DNA of 64,000 bases from Undaria pinnatifida (lineage: Eukaryota; Sar; Phaeophyceae; Laminariales; Alariaceae), in contig JABAKD010000007.1 in assembly GCA_012845835.1 (NCBI GenBank), forward strand, positions 4,655,858 through 4,719,857, given 5' to 3'. The translations under genes were made by a program, and so were the position numbers. Below are positions 11,558 through 22,262 of this stretch, in pieces. The first letter of the stretch is position 1, and each line of letters begins with the position of its first letter. The notes beneath the pieces are model-generated. The model ran no database searches. It saw only the letters and a list, made by a program, of their open reading frames with translations, and had not been told where the DNA came from.

Positions 11558-11966
11558 TGTTTGAATAGTTTGAATACGCTTGCTGAATAACGTGTTCTGT
11601 GTAACCACGCGGCGTGCCGCTACGGCGTAGATCGAGGAGAGAAGATAAAATACTCGTACACCGGATACCAAATTCACACCAGGTGGGTCAATACCGTTCT
11701 GTCAGAGACCGTACCATATAAACCACACACAGGAGGTAAGCCGCACCTGATTGTCACCGGCTGCACCACTAACATATATACGGGCAGTATCGTTATCATC
11801 AAAGCCCGGGTCGTATCATTAACATCATCGACTGCCCCGCGGGGGGGCAGCTCCACACTCCGAGGCATATACCGAATAATGCCTCGACACATAATACGAA
11901 ACCCCAGAATATACGAAACCGCCAAATATCCGCGGACCCGTATCGAACAACTGCATACCACAAACA
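11558..11966 (-). repeat. copia 5' LTR (minus-strand element)
   Basis: 409-bp terminal repeat with TGTTTG...CAAACA ends, a near-perfect copy of 8255-8663. As the element reads on the minus strand this is the upstream LTR and should hold promoter and polyadenylation signals. It is followed outward by the target duplication GGTCT. Confidence 0.92.
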
Positions 11967-12169
11967 GGTCTCGATCCCATGCTGCCGACAACGGCTGCGG
12001 CTGCTGTAGCCTTGGCGGCTCTCGGCTGAGTGCAACTCCACGAACGTAGCTTTGGCAGCTTTCGGCTAAGCCCAAAGCCACCAACTCGCTGGGACGAGGG
12101 TTCGTCGAGCCGTTGCTCGCGAAGAAAGCGCGAAGACACACAGAGCTGCCAACCGATTTCGAATTTCGA

Positions 12170-12724
12170 CTGCTGTACAGCAGCACTCCCCCACACCAAC
12201 CGCCTCTAGGAAGAGCACCAAAACTATAGAATCGGCTCGACTGACGATGAGAATGAGAAATCGGCTCGACTGAAAAAGGACCAGAAGAATCCAGTCAAAA
12301 AGGGCCGTTTTCGACTGGAGGTATCCGACTGCGTAAGAAATGGCTTAACTGCGACTTCAAGGTCCACAAAAAAGAGCTCCGGAAAAAGAGCTCCGGAAAA
12401 AAAGAGCTCCGAGACGAAAGAACAAACAATGCCCCACCTTGTGACGTGGCGCGAGTTCCCGCCCGCTGCGCGTGCATGTGAGCGTGTGGGCTGTGGTGGT
12501 CGAGTAGTCCGGCCATAATCGGGTAGCTTGTATGCGAGTCGGGTACATGTCGAGGACTTGTTCAGCCACAATCGGGTACACCCGATTGACATGCGGCTGC
12601 GTTCGGATGCGGTGTGGTTTCGACCAATGAGATGTCGTCCTGAGTCGTTGTGGGACTGTGTGTTCAAGGGGTACCCGATAACGGCCATAAGTCAGTCGGG
12701 TGTACCCGATTTCAGCCATCGCTC
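12170..12724 (-). repeat. Right terminal inverted repeat of the MULE-like element
   Basis: Inverted counterpart of the left arm. The inner part includes a CTGCTGTACAGCAG palindrome (near 12171) that is also found at the matching place in the left arm (near 7174), beyond the inserted remnant. Confidence 0.8.
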
Positions 12725-12745
12725 TTTTAGTTTTATAATATACTC

Positions 12746-13238
12746 CGAGTATAATATATGTGTGTGTACGATCCACGTGGTACTCGGTAAAATCGACATC
12801 AGAGACCGGAGAGGGTATTTGTATAGAAAAAACAATTATACCTGGTATACGTGTAGTGTGCGTGTGATACGCTGGCACTGTTTTGTCACACAACATCAAC
12901 ATCACAACAACCCATCGCCAATCGCGTTGTGACAGAATTTGTCCATGGTCTCGCCCTAACAAAAACAAAGTAGTACTGTAGTACAAAGTAGAAAAACTCA
13001 ACGATGGTGGCTGGAAAAATCTGAAACTACCATACGTACGATATACGTATTTTCTACGAGTACTCAAAACCAAAAGAGAAAGACGAACAACGAAGCATAT
13101 GAGGTGGAACTTATTAAAGGCGTATTATGTAATACGTACGTACGGCCTATTATACGGTCATACATTTTCTCCTCTGGGCTAAACTTCGATTAATAGACCA
13201 ATCATTTGTTGACACCTACCAGGTGTACCACACGACCA
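12746..13238. other. Intergenic, AT-rich
   Basis: Lies between the MULE-like element and MITE B1. I see nothing assignable. Confidence 0.5.
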
Positions 13239-13505
13239 AGGCTACGGTAGGGAGGGTACTGCCATTTTTACTGGTGGTGTGTTTGAGCCACTCCTACGAG
13301 TGGCTCTGTACCCCACGGATGAAGATGGTCTAGGCACTTGTATCGGCGCAGCTTCGATCACCTTTGCATTGCGGATTAATTTCGTCAATGTAAAACATGG
13401 AGAATACGTGACATCACATCGTAGGAACAAAGGGGTTACTCGCGAGAGTGACCCCTGGCCACTGAAATTAAAGGCCAAAAAGGGGACCCCCCCACCGTAG
13501 CCTGG
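13239..13505. mobile_element. MITE family B, copy B1
   Basis: A ~267-bp element with inverted ends AAGGCTACGGTAGGG and CCACCGTAGCCT. It contains two internal perfect or near-perfect palindromes: GAGCCACTCCTACGAGTGGC and GGGGTTACTCGCGAGAGTGA (continuing CCCC). Either could form a strong hairpin. Confidence 0.82.
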
Positions 13506-14305
13506 GTCACGCACAGTAAATCGGCATGCGATGTACGATATAACGGGCAGCAGTAAGCAAAGTAGTACCTGGTACCTGGGATCCCCATTGCACTGCGATA
13601 GCACCGCCATGGGCAGCCATTCCAATGCCTTGGAAACCGCTGTGTCTTCACGTGACCACGCAATTAACCATGCGGCCCTTCCACTTATGAAAAACACTCT
13701 TCGTCAATTTTCGTTGCATTGACGCTGATGAGGCGCCGTCAAGACACTGTCCAGCGACCTAGACCATTTTTCATGGCTGCCTCCCGAACCAACACAGAGA
13801 TGGGTTGGGAACACAGGCTTTCATTCTTCCAACTGCCCCAATCCTCTTTTCGAGGAAGGGGGGTAGACCAAAAACCAATTTCAATAGAAGAAGTTGAAAA
13901 AAGTGCATGTTTCTCCATTTCTACAGGGATCCCACATTTCTCCCATGTTTCAATTCATTTTTCGCTTCCACCCTGAGTTTGGCAAATCTGGAATTCCGAT
14001 CAGTGTCGCCCCTTGGTTATCCGGTGGCGATGTCACTATGAGTTAGGGGTTTGAAGCACCGCTGTGGCACACTATCACGTCCCACCTGACACTGGTGTGG
14101 ACACCGTTGCGAAATCGGGATGCGATACCCATTCCCCAATCAAATTGGCGCGTTGATTTCTTGGGTGGGCGCTACAGTCTAGTTTAGGCTAGTCTGGGTT
14201 TTCTCAGACAGAACGTCAAGTGATGCTACGGCCACTACGTTTTGTGTAGTATTAGTAACTAGATCGTCCCCAAGTCGAATACTTCGAACCTGCCCTGATT
14301 AAAAT
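13506..14305. other. Intergenic, no supported feature
   Basis: Short ORFs only, no repeats recognised. Confidence 0.45.
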
Positions 14306-14884
14306 AAGTAGTGTTTGCCGACTTCTAGGTGAACACGCTGACGTCGGCCGGGTGTGCCTAGGGACGTCGATGTAATCTCCAAATGTACGGCGCAACCCAC
14401 CTTTGATAGAGCGGCACGTAATAGGTGTTTCCTGCACCGGGCGAGGCGCACTAGAAACAAGCGAAAAGAGGCAAGCTCTCTACCGGTACCATTTTCTTTA
14501 GTTCGGAATATCAAAACTCTTCCTCTTCTGGTGTTCGCGGCATATACCAGGGCATCACACCCACTGTTTGACGCGTCAATAGTCCTTCCTGGGCATTTAA
14601 TTATCGGTATTTGCCGACTTCTAGGTTAACACGCTGACGTCGACCGGGTGTGCCCAGGGACGACGATGTATACCAATGTACGGCGCAACCCACCGTTGAC
14701 AGGGCGGCGCGCAATAGGTGCTTCCGACACCGGGCGAGGCGCACTAGGAACAAGCGAAAAGAGGCAAGCTCTCTACCGGTATCATTTATTTTTTGATCGG
14801 AATATAACTCTTCTTCTGGTGTTGACGGCTAATACCATGGCATCAAACCCACTGTCTTACGCGTCAATAGTCCTCTGTGGGCAA
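14306..14884 (+). repeat. Tandem duplication, two ~280-295-bp copies
   Basis: 14306-14600 and 14606-14884 share TGCCGACTTCTAGG, CACGCTGACGTCG, GTACGGCGCAACCCACC, GAGGCAAGCTCTCTACCGGT and GACGCGTCAATAGTCCT. The copies differ by substitutions and small gaps that are not multiples of three, so a coding role is unlikely. Confidence 0.8.
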
Positions 14885-15022
14885 CAGCAACAGCAACGGA
14901 AACAGCTTCAAGCATATTTTTTTCGCAAGGAGTTGGTACACCGCTCACCTACTAACGCACGCTTATAGTATCTACCAGCAATCAGCAACTAACTGGCACG
15001 GCAGAATTGATAATTATGCTGC

Positions 15023-15718
15023 TTAACTTGAACGACGAACAGACGGGAATACAGAGCATTGCACAGAGTATACCAGGTCATGCACGAGGGGTTGCTTCTC
15101 TACCTTCTCACCGCTGGCTATTTGTTTCCTCTGCTTCCCGTTCTTAGCGTAAGGGGCGATGTTGGAGTCCAACGCATTGAGGGTGAAGCTTTTCTTCCCT
15201 CGTCCGATCGAGTACACCTTGTCCTTGTATGGCCGCCAATCCCCGTCCTCTTCGAAGAAGCCGTACACGCGCACCTGCCGACAGTCGGCCGGAAACGGCA
15301 CCTGGGTTGGCTGAGTTTCCCCCCTCGGCCCCATCCGATGGTCCCTCATCAAGAAGTAGACCCCCCCCTCCTCCGTCTCGATCAGCTTTTCCTTCTCCCT
15401 CTTGACCCCCCCTCGTAAGCCTCCACCGGTGACGATGCTGCCGAGGTTAAGGTGCAGGCCCATAGAGGTTGCGATGCGCTCTTCGTGGGCCTTGTTTCGC
15501 TTCTTATCCTCTTGGGTCACCCAGTACGATATCCGGTAGCCGCTGTTATTGCCTAAGAAAAGGCGCGGTTGCTGTTCTTTCCCCCAGTAAGCGGTAGGTG
15601 CCTGGGTAGAAGCAAGAAATTCGGGGCTAAGTATGCTCATGTGCGGGGCGGGTTCGTCGCTGTGATGAAGCAAGCCGCGCATGCGCCTGAGCCGGTACTT
15701 GCTGAGACAAGACCCCAT
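15023..15718 (-). CDS. Putative N-acylated protein of unknown function, paralogue 1 (231 aa)
   Basis: Single uninterrupted ORF. Its start lies in a good eukaryotic context (GCC before ATGG). The N-terminus reads MGSCLSK: Gly2 followed by Cys4 is typical of N-myristoylated and palmitoylated proteins, so membrane attachment is inferred. Residues ~55-190 form a conserved domain without transmembrane segments. It contains NNSGYRISYWVTQEDKK, TSMGLHLNL, a Gly-rich GGGLRGGV, VPFP and WRPYKDKVYSIGRG followed by TLNALDSNI. The same motifs occur in order in the protein encoded at 42209-42853, with in-frame gaps only, so the ORF is under protein-level constraint or was until recently. The last ~35 residues have no counterpart in the paralogue, whose homologous DNA has a stop there; this tail may be a read-through extension after loss of the ancestral stop. 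A ~295-bp tandem duplication lies just downstream. I do not recognise the family and assign no activity. Confidence 0.78.
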   Translation of the reverse strand: MGSCLSKYRLRRMRGLLHHSDEPAPHMSILSPEFLASTQAPTAYWGKEQQPRLFLGNNSGYRISYWVTQEDKKRNKAHEERIATSMGLHLNLGSIVTGGGLRGGVKREKEKLIETEEGGVYFLMRDHRMGPRGETQPTQVPFPADCRQVRVYGFFEEDGDWRPYKDKVYSIGRGKKSFTLNALDSNIAPYAKNGKQRKQIASGEKVEKQPLVHDLVYSVQCSVFPSVRRSS

Positions 15719-16703
15719 GGCGATTAAACCTTATCAATCTTTGCTGTTCAGCGGGAACGTGTGTGTCAACTTCGTATACGAGCTGTGCTGCCGTAAGATG
15801 TGTCGGAGGTGTGGGCATATAGGCTGCTACGACACGTGCCTCGAGGAAAACATCTCACCTGGTGGTAGTTTAGCGAATTTGGTCCAAGGGAAACGATGGA
15901 ACGGTCCGCGATCCATCCTTGATTCCAGGCTTGGAATCGTTCAATCGCTTCACCCGGGGTGTGCAAAAAGGATTTATTGTGTAAATGACCCCTCCGACTC
16001 TCTCTTTCTCCATGGTTGATCATTCCCACGGTGGGCGCCGCTTTCTCGCATGTGGTAAGTGGTTAGCATGCGTCTCTCCTGTGCTTGCCGCTCGATGAAA
16101 CCGTTCGTCGCCATGTAGAGATAAGTTGCTTTAAGTTCGCCCTCCCTTCTTGGTGATGGCGCGTGGAGGTTGGGCGCATACCTGGCAGGTACGCGCGATG
16201 ATACCATATGGACAGGCCTCATGAAGAATCCATAGTAGAAGTGACATCAAACCCAGGAAAAATTGTAGCGATGCCCTCGACATATACGAGTACCTTGTAA
16301 AGTCTATATGCTTTTCCTTACGGGTTATTATTATCGAATGTCTTCCGTATTTTTCGAAATGAAACAATACGTAACAACTATTTGCGTATGCTGTATTAAC
16401 AAACGCTCACGGGTCCTGTGGGTGTTCGTCACATATGTGTGTATGTTCTTCACATAATGTGGCATTTTTTCACCTGTCTACATCCAGTGCAAGAGTGCTT
16501 TTTGTTTTTGTTCTCTTGTCCCATTTTTTTCCTCGCACTACTCTCGCTCTCCTTCCCTCCAGGTAGTAAAACTGAGATCCGGGGTCGCGTACGAGTGGGC
16601 CCTCCTACCCCATCCCCACCACGGTACGCGCCTTCATTTTCTATTGCGAGAGAAGAACTCAGGTGTTTCTTCCCTAGTTGACTCGCGTCAAAATAGTATG
16701 TAC
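15719..16703. other. Upstream region of the minus-strand paralogue, otherwise empty
   Basis: The gene at 15023-15718 should have its promoter here. No TATA or initiator element stands out. The remainder up to the SINE shows only short ORFs. Confidence 0.4.
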
Positions 16704-17013
16704 CGGTCGCCCCGGTGGCGTATCAGGTTATCCTCGAGCCTGGTATAGGTCGGTTTCGTGAGTTCGAGCCCCGCCGAGTGCATATTCGTATAAATTCGTT
16801 GGGACTTTTTCTTGTGCACAAATTGACTTGCGGAAAGCGCGAGAGCGTGAGTTAGCAACACTCGATGAAAAATCGACGAGCAGTGGGATTGCTGAACCCT
16901 ATGCGCGATGAAAATTCAAGGCAAGAACCGGGGGGCAGAAGGGACGACACCTGTGACCACGGCTTGTCCAGAAGCTGGAAAGTAAAAGTGTGAGAAAAAA
17001 AAAAAAAAAAAAA
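16704..17013 (+). mobile_element. tRNA-derived SINE with poly(A) tail
   Basis: The head carries RNA polymerase III promoter boxes: A box TGGCGTATCAGG (16716-16727) and B box AGTTCGAGCC (16761-16770), spaced as in tRNAs. The body (16790-16990) includes GCGAGAGCGTGAGTTAGCAA and GCAGTGGGATTGCTG. It ends in 19 A residues (16995-17013). Body copies recur at 40367-40499 (plus) and 46012-46138 (minus), and the head recurs at 47609-47700, so this is a dispersed family and not a functional tRNA gene. Confidence 0.82.
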
Positions 17014-17870
17014 GTATGTATTACGCTCCTAGGCGCTCTCGGCAGTTTGTTGATCCGTTTTTTTTTGCATTTTTGCAAATATAGTGAAATCTCACCACGG
17101 AAACCGAATTATTCCTTCTCTCAAGACGGGGACATGGGGAGTACATTTTTCATCCTTGGCAGAGCTGTTAACGGCACAGTGCGCATGATGATTGGGACTT
17201 GCACAATCAATCAACAGCAGCAGCTCTATTTTGTGGTCCGATGTGGCTTCAGTTTGCTCGTGGCCTCCGCGCCGCGTGTAAACGTTTTCGCTCACCCGCG
17301 TTTATGAGGACGAGCACACCGCTCAATAAAATGTTCAACTTAATAATAGTATGGGTTGCGAAAGCAACTGAGTTAAATCGACACACGACGCGTATGGAAA
17401 TACGTGGAAGTGTTGTAAGCTTAAGCTTCATTTTCATTTTTTTTCCCATCGGCCGGAGGGTGAATAAAAAAAAATAACTTTAGTATGGGATACTTCAACC
17501 ATTTCTGAAAGAAACAGGCGCGGGTTTCCTCGAACTTTTTTTACGGACGTCGTTTGGACATACTTGGGCATAGCAGATAGCAGCAGTGGTGGGCTGAGTG
17601 CTGCAGTGTACAACTAGCTGGAAACAATAATTAGTCTCAGCATGTGGGTTGTTGTTTTCTCACATTAACTCTTGTCAAAAATCTAGAGTCCGTGGTCACA
17701 CAAAGGTGCTGGAGCCCTAGGATGATCCGAAAAACCATTTGAAATCAAAAGTCGTCAGGGAAATACTACTCTTTCCCGCCTAAAAACGCACGATACGGAA
17801 AAAGGCGCACAAGTGAAAAGGTCAAATGTGCAAACTTGACTCACATGGCCGCGGGTATCCACATTTTTTG
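17014..17870. other. Intergenic, no supported feature
   Basis: AT-rich with homopolymer runs. No conserved ORF. Confidence 0.45.
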
Positions 17871-18190
17871 TTTTATTTTTATCTTTGTTTTGTACTTGTT
17901 TTCTTATTTTGTTTTTTGTTTTTTGTTTTTGTTTTTGTTTTTGTTTTTGTTTATTTCGTATTTCTCTCTTCCAATGTATTTCTGTTGCTGACGTATGTAT
18001 GTTGTGCCTGTCGTACCCAGTACTAGGGCATGACATTGCGTTGTCGAATGCATTACGATGCACTATCTCTGTGTCGTGGCTTGTGACCACAGAGCTGATC
18101 TTTCTAGGGTGAAGAATCAGTACGGACACTGGGTGTGCTGGATGTCGACGAGTAGAAGAACGGTTTAATGTGAAGAACACACACACACAC
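17871..18190 (+). repeat. ~320-bp direct repeat, copy 1
   Basis: A T/G-rich tract, then TTCCAATGTATTTCTGTTGC and onward to GGTTTAATGTGAAGAACACA(CA)n. Compared with copy 2 I see one base difference over the ~235 bp of complex sequence. The ends are low-complexity, so LTR-type termini cannot be judged. Confidence 0.8.
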
Positions 18191-20104
18191 TCAACTACAG
18201 CATAGAGTTCCCCCGTCCCCACAACTAACCAACTCGCGGCTACAAACTACAGCGGTTGGGCTGCCTGCACCGTACGAACCGCGCGGTAATCGTGAGTATA
18301 GACGAACGCGCCTGCTGCCTGGAGTGCTGTCAGAGTGACGACCCGCGGGCATGCAGTGAAACAAGAGCAATCGAACCAAACACCACAGGTCAGATATCAA
18401 TCATCGCCCCTCCTTCCCGGGTTATTTTACAGGTTGCAGCGCAGCTACGACGCCCGTGCCTGAAAATTGAAAATTGCGGCGGGTCGTTCCCCGTGAAGGG
18501 TATACAACTCTTCTACAAACTCTACAAAAATCAGTGACGTAAGTAACATGTTGTACTACTGCCTCGAAAAAAAAAACCTTGAAAAAACGACGATCTCTGC
18601 TCTCATGATGATGATGTGCGTGCCGGTCGTGGGTCTCCGTGTGCCATCCTTCTGCTGTGGTTCTCCGTGGCCGCCTCATTGCCTTAGCTCACTCGGCCAG
18701 CTCCTTTGCACTTGCTCTCGTTCACACTCAATTCCAGCCGGTTCCCCTTCTCCCCCGTCCAAAAAAACAAAATGCTCCACGCAGTATGCGGTGCCGATCT
18801 GAAAATACAAAAATTCTCGTTCAGGGAGAGTTCAGGGAGAGTTCAATCCGTCTCTTCCTCGCCCGTCGACGGCCAGTCGCCCTCCTCCTTCGTCGTCGAA
18901 TCCAGCCTCCTGCCGGCGCAGTCCCCTCCACGCAAACCGATACTGCGCCGTAGCGTGGCTCGTGGTGGCGCCTGCCTCCGCGCATCAGCATCCCGATTGA
19001 GCATTGCTGCTCCGCCGCTGCTGCCTAAAAAGACGCGCGAATGGTAGGTGACCATGCCTAACGCACCACGTACGACCCAACTCTACCGCCACGCCTAAGC
19101 CTCGCGGCCACACGCAGCAGCAAGAAGGTATCACTCCTTGAGGGTGAGTCCGGCCTTACACCCGCCAGAAAGACCCCCCCACTCTCGCTACAAGCCTGCT
19201 AGAGGGCATTCTTCGCAGCATGCCTGACCGAGGCGGCAAGGGGGAACGAAGTATATGTGGGTAAGCATGGTTGACGTTTTCATTGTGGCAGTGCTGGTGG
19301 TGCTTCTAGTAGTCACAAGCAGGCATTTTAGAGGGACCACTACCACTCACTGCACAAATGTGAAACATACGCCATCGTATGCACATGGACGTGGATGTGA
19401 TGTGTGCTGTTTGTAATGTATGCCAGATGTGTACCAGATTTTATTTTTTTTCTTTCCCCTTCTTATCCTTATGAAGGGAGTCTTGCATGGTGGGTAGGTG
19501 ACGAGCCTGTTTTATTTGGCCCTCCCAGTCTTCCTTCTTCTACTTGTTTCTTTTTTCCGGGGTATTTTTTCTCTTTCCCTTTCTTTCCCCCTTGCATGTC
19601 CATTTTGGCTCATGCTCGGGGTATGTTTCTATCTCCCGTGCTTTGGCTCCCCTTTTTATTTATTTATTTATTTATTTTGTCTTGGTTTCTTTCGTTGTTT
19701 CTCTCTTTTACAAGGTATTTTGGTTTAATGAGAAGAACACAAAGGGGGGAGGGGGGGAAACAGGAGGAGTAGAAGGAAAGCCGTCCAAGGGAATGGGGGC
19801 AGGGGGGGCAACAGGAGGAATAGAAGGGAGACCGCGGTGGACGAAGGCAGGAAGGAGATGGCAGACAGGGTAGCAAGGTACCAGGCCGACTAGTAGGTAC
19901 ATAGCACTTTTCGTCTTTCTCTGGGGTATTGTTTTTCCCCTTTGTTCCCTCCTTGCGTGTCCAGGTTTTTGGCTCGTGTTCGGATTATCTTATTTTGGTT
20001 TTACTTTACTTTATTTTATTTCATTTTATTATGTTTCTTTTCCGAGCTTTGGCTCTCCTTTGCGGATGGGTTGTTTCTTCGATTTCCCCTTCATTTTGTT
20101 TGTT
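18191..20104. other. Segment between the two 320-bp direct repeats
   Basis: Pyrimidine-rich stretches at 19440-19690 and purine-rich at 19740-19870. No reverse transcriptase, Gag or other motif is visible in any frame, so a retroelement interior is not supported. Confidence 0.45.
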
Positions 20105-20434
20105 TCATTTTGTTTGTTTTATTTTTATCTTTGTTTTTATTTGTTTTCTTATTTTCTTTTTTCTTTTTTGTTTTTGTTTTTGTTTTTGTTTATTTCGTAT
20201 TTCTCTCTTCCAATGTATTTCTGTTGCTGACGTATGTATGTTGTGCCTGTCGTACCCAGTACTAGGGCATGACATTGCGTTGTCGAATGCATTACGATGC
20301 ATTATCTCTGTGTCGTGGCTTGTGACCACAGAGCTGATCTTTCTAGGGTGAAGAATCAGTACGGACACTGGGTGTGCTGGATGTCGACGAGTAGAAGAAC
20401 GGTTTAATGTGAAGAACACACACACACACACACC
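20105..20434 (+). repeat. ~320-bp direct repeat, copy 2
   Basis: Partner of 17871-18190, 2.2 kb downstream and ending in a longer (CA)n. A third, much weaker relative lies at ~19670-19745 (TTTCTCTCTT...GGTTTAATGAGAAGAACACA). Confidence 0.8.
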
Positions 20435-20626
20435 AGGTACCAGAGATTTTTTTTTTTCGAATCAATGAGATGGTTTCTCGTCGAATGTTATTCTCAAAGT
20501 TATAGACCTGGTCATGGAAATTCGAATCTCGCTTGTGGTCAGGCGGTTGAGTATATTTGCAAGTACTGTATACCGTTTGTAGATCAAACAAATCGGCGGC
20601 TTAGGGCACCCTTGCAGCGTGTGTGG

Positions 20627-20940
20627 GACGCGCGCTACGGCAGAGAAATCACTTTTCGTCCGAATTCGTTCTGAATGACTTCGTTCCTTAACCCCTTTAC
20701 AACTGAAAACCCGTTTTTGGGGACAAAATTACTTGGATTTAGTATAGGGAGGGGTTCGGGGGCTCTAAAGGGGTTAACCCAAAATCGTGGGAAATTGACC
20801 ATTTTGTTTTGCGTGATACTCGTTGTGTGCCCTAGGCCATGGGAATTTTCATCCGGTGTATCAGTTCTATTTTTCTCACATATTTGAGGAACACCTCAGA
20901 ACATGAAGTGGTGTGACACTTCTATATCGTAGAACGCGTC
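20627..20940 (+). mobile_element. MITE family A, copy A2, carrying a TTAA element
   Basis: Ends GACGCGCGCTACGGCAGAG and TATCGTAGAACGCGTC. The interior has TTCTGAATGACTTCGTTCC, then an inserted 90-bp TTAA element, then CCCAAAATCGTGGGAAA, exactly as expected for an insertion into the family's internal TTAA. Confidence 0.85.
20688..20777 (+). mobile_element. 90-bp TTAA-flanked miniature element (copy M1)
   Basis: Begins TTAACCCCTTTACAACTG and ends GGCTCTAAAGGGGTTAA, giving ~12-bp inverted ends inside TTAA. TTAA duplication is characteristic of piggyBac-type insertion. It sits inside MITE A2 at a TTAA conserved in that family. Confidence 0.8.
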
Positions 20941-21022
20941 AATAACGAAGTTCGATGCAAGCTGTCGAGGGCAGAAAGGGCCGGAAAACCTCACGTCACT
21001 AACACGAAGGCAAGTGCGCACC

Positions 21023-21275
21023 GACGCGCGCTTTGTTAGAGGTAGCACGTTTCGCCCGCAATGATTTCTGAACGACGGGGCTCCATATCCCAAACTCGTT
21101 GGAAAATGGGTTAGTTTTTCGCGTGGATCCCGTTCTATGCCTCGGCCCCCATAGGATTTTTTTTTAATCCCCGGTAGCAATGCTACTTTTCTATAAATCA
21201 GCTTTTGGGAAGAGACGTAAGCTCCCAAATCGAGGAAAGCTAAAAATAAACGCGGTGCACCTCCATCGTAGTGGT
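21023..21275 (+). mobile_element. MITE family A, copy A3
   Basis: Starts GACGCGCGCTTTGTTAGAGG and ends GGTGCACCTCCATCGTAG. Between are GATTTCTGAACGACGGGGC, the Gly-codon-like GCCTCGGCCCCCATAGGAT block and AAGCTCCCAAATCGAGGAAA. It has no TTAA insertion; the site reads ATAT here. Confidence 0.82.
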
Positions 21276-22174
21276 GGGGAGGGGGGAGATAGGAGAAAAG
21301 ACGTGCCTGCTTTGTGACACCTGTCTCTGAGTCGCGTCTATTACTAGGGAGGGAGAAAGAAAAAACTGAAATGCGAAGATGTCAGATTGGGGGTGTGAGC
21401 GGAAAAACAAAAGATTACAAGAGTGTGTCGTTCCGTTTGCCGTGCTGTGTGTGTCTTCCCATGAAAAAAGGTTATTTCCCAACGTCATCAGGAGGACACC
21501 CAGCCAGTGCACATCCCATTATCATAGAAAGATCCGAATTCCGATGTCACAAACGGTGAAACAGAAAAACCATAAGCAACAGATCGCAAATGAACGGGGA
21601 GGCAGATAGACACACACGGAAAAAACGAACGAAAGAAACAGATAAAAAGAAGGGCAAGAAAATCCACAAGCCACGCGTATACTTGTACCACGGAGGGGAA
21701 GCATGGGCAGCACAATTCGAAAGAGCTCAGTAACCTAGACAAATCCTTCACGCCAAAACGCCACGGTTTGCCGTTTACTTCCTATAACCGTCAACAACAG
21801 CGATTTTCCATTTGAGTGTTGTCACTGTCGCCCCTCCCTGTCAAAATGACATCAAAGAAACGAACACCACAACAGCAAAAGGAAAACAATCTTTCTCGAA
21901 AACGAATGTGAATCCGGGGGAACCAAAGCGCATAGCACAGGTTCCATTGTTAAAATTGCTGCGTCTGATGCTGCACGATCTGCCCCAGTTGTTTTCTGCT
22001 TTTTTGTCGACATTGATAATATCTGTCACCACGGTTGCCACCCCCCCCCCCCCCCTCGCATCCTCTCGCGCCCCTCCAATGTTTCTTTCGCCATTCTTGG
22101 TGGCGTTCTCGTTCGTATGCATTCCGTAACACTGGTCCAGCTTTTTATTACCTCGGCCCTGTGCCACCTCGCCA
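21276..22174. other. Intergenic, no supported feature
   Basis: Includes a C14 run near 22040. Short ORFs only. Confidence 0.45.
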
Positions 22175-22262
22175 TTAACCTCTTTAGAACCCCAAATCCC
22201 TCCCAGTACTAAATCCAAGTAATTTTGTCCGCAAAAAGGGTTTCCCGTTGCAAAGGCGTTAA
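22175..22262 (-). mobile_element. TTAA-flanked miniature element (copy M2)
   Basis: An 88-bp inverted copy of the element at 20688-20777: TTAACCTCTTTAGAACCCC at the left and GTTGCAAAGGCGTTAA at the right. It lies next to the 3' side of the LINE relic. Confidence 0.78.

Larger units (their letters stand above)
8255..11966 (-). mobile_element. Ty1/copia LTR retrotransposon, internally deleted, complete LTRs and TSD
   Basis: Two 409-bp direct repeats (8255-8663 and 11558-11966) begin TGTTTG and end CAAACA. They are flanked by a perfect 5-bp target-site duplication, GGTCT (8250-8254 and 11967-11971). The coding strand is minus: a gag with two zinc knuckles near the right LTR and a copia-type reverse transcriptase fragment near the left LTR. 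A purine tract (ATAGGGGGGC on the minus strand) abuts the left LTR as polypurine tract. A TGG-led primer-binding-site candidate lies 7-8 nt inside the right LTR. Protease, integrase, much of the reverse transcriptase and RNase H are missing, so the copy is non-autonomous. The LTRs look nearly identical, which implies a recent insertion. It sits inside a MULE-like element. Confidence 0.93.
5890..12724. mobile_element. MULE-like element with ~540-bp terminal inverted repeats, nested insertions inside
   Basis: The left end (GGGCGATGGCCGAAATCGGG) and the inverted right end (GAGCGATGGCTGAAATCGGG) match. Homology continues for ~540 bp inward (5890-6448 plus 7160-~7190, against 12724 down to ~12170). 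The element is flanked by 9-bp near-identical direct repeats, TTTCAGTTT at 5881-5889 and TTTTAGTTT at 12725-12733. Long TIRs with a 9-bp duplication are the hallmark of Mutator-like elements. The 6.8-kb span contains an LTR-element remnant and a copia element; removing both leaves ~2.4 kb. No transposase ORF is visible in the remaining interior (7164-8249 and 11972-12170), so it is non-autonomous. Diverged internal copies of TIR segments occur near 7190-7230 and 7935-8030. Confidence 0.78.

Noticed and set aside
16704-16785. Functional tRNA gene
   Set aside because: A and B boxes are present, but the acceptor stem does not close and the sequence continues into a SINE body with a poly(A) tail. 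A second head exists at 47.6 kb.
17871-20434. LTR retrotransposon
   Set aside because: The paired repeats lack clear TG...CA ends and target duplication, and the interior shows no Gag or Pol motifs; kept as direct repeats only.
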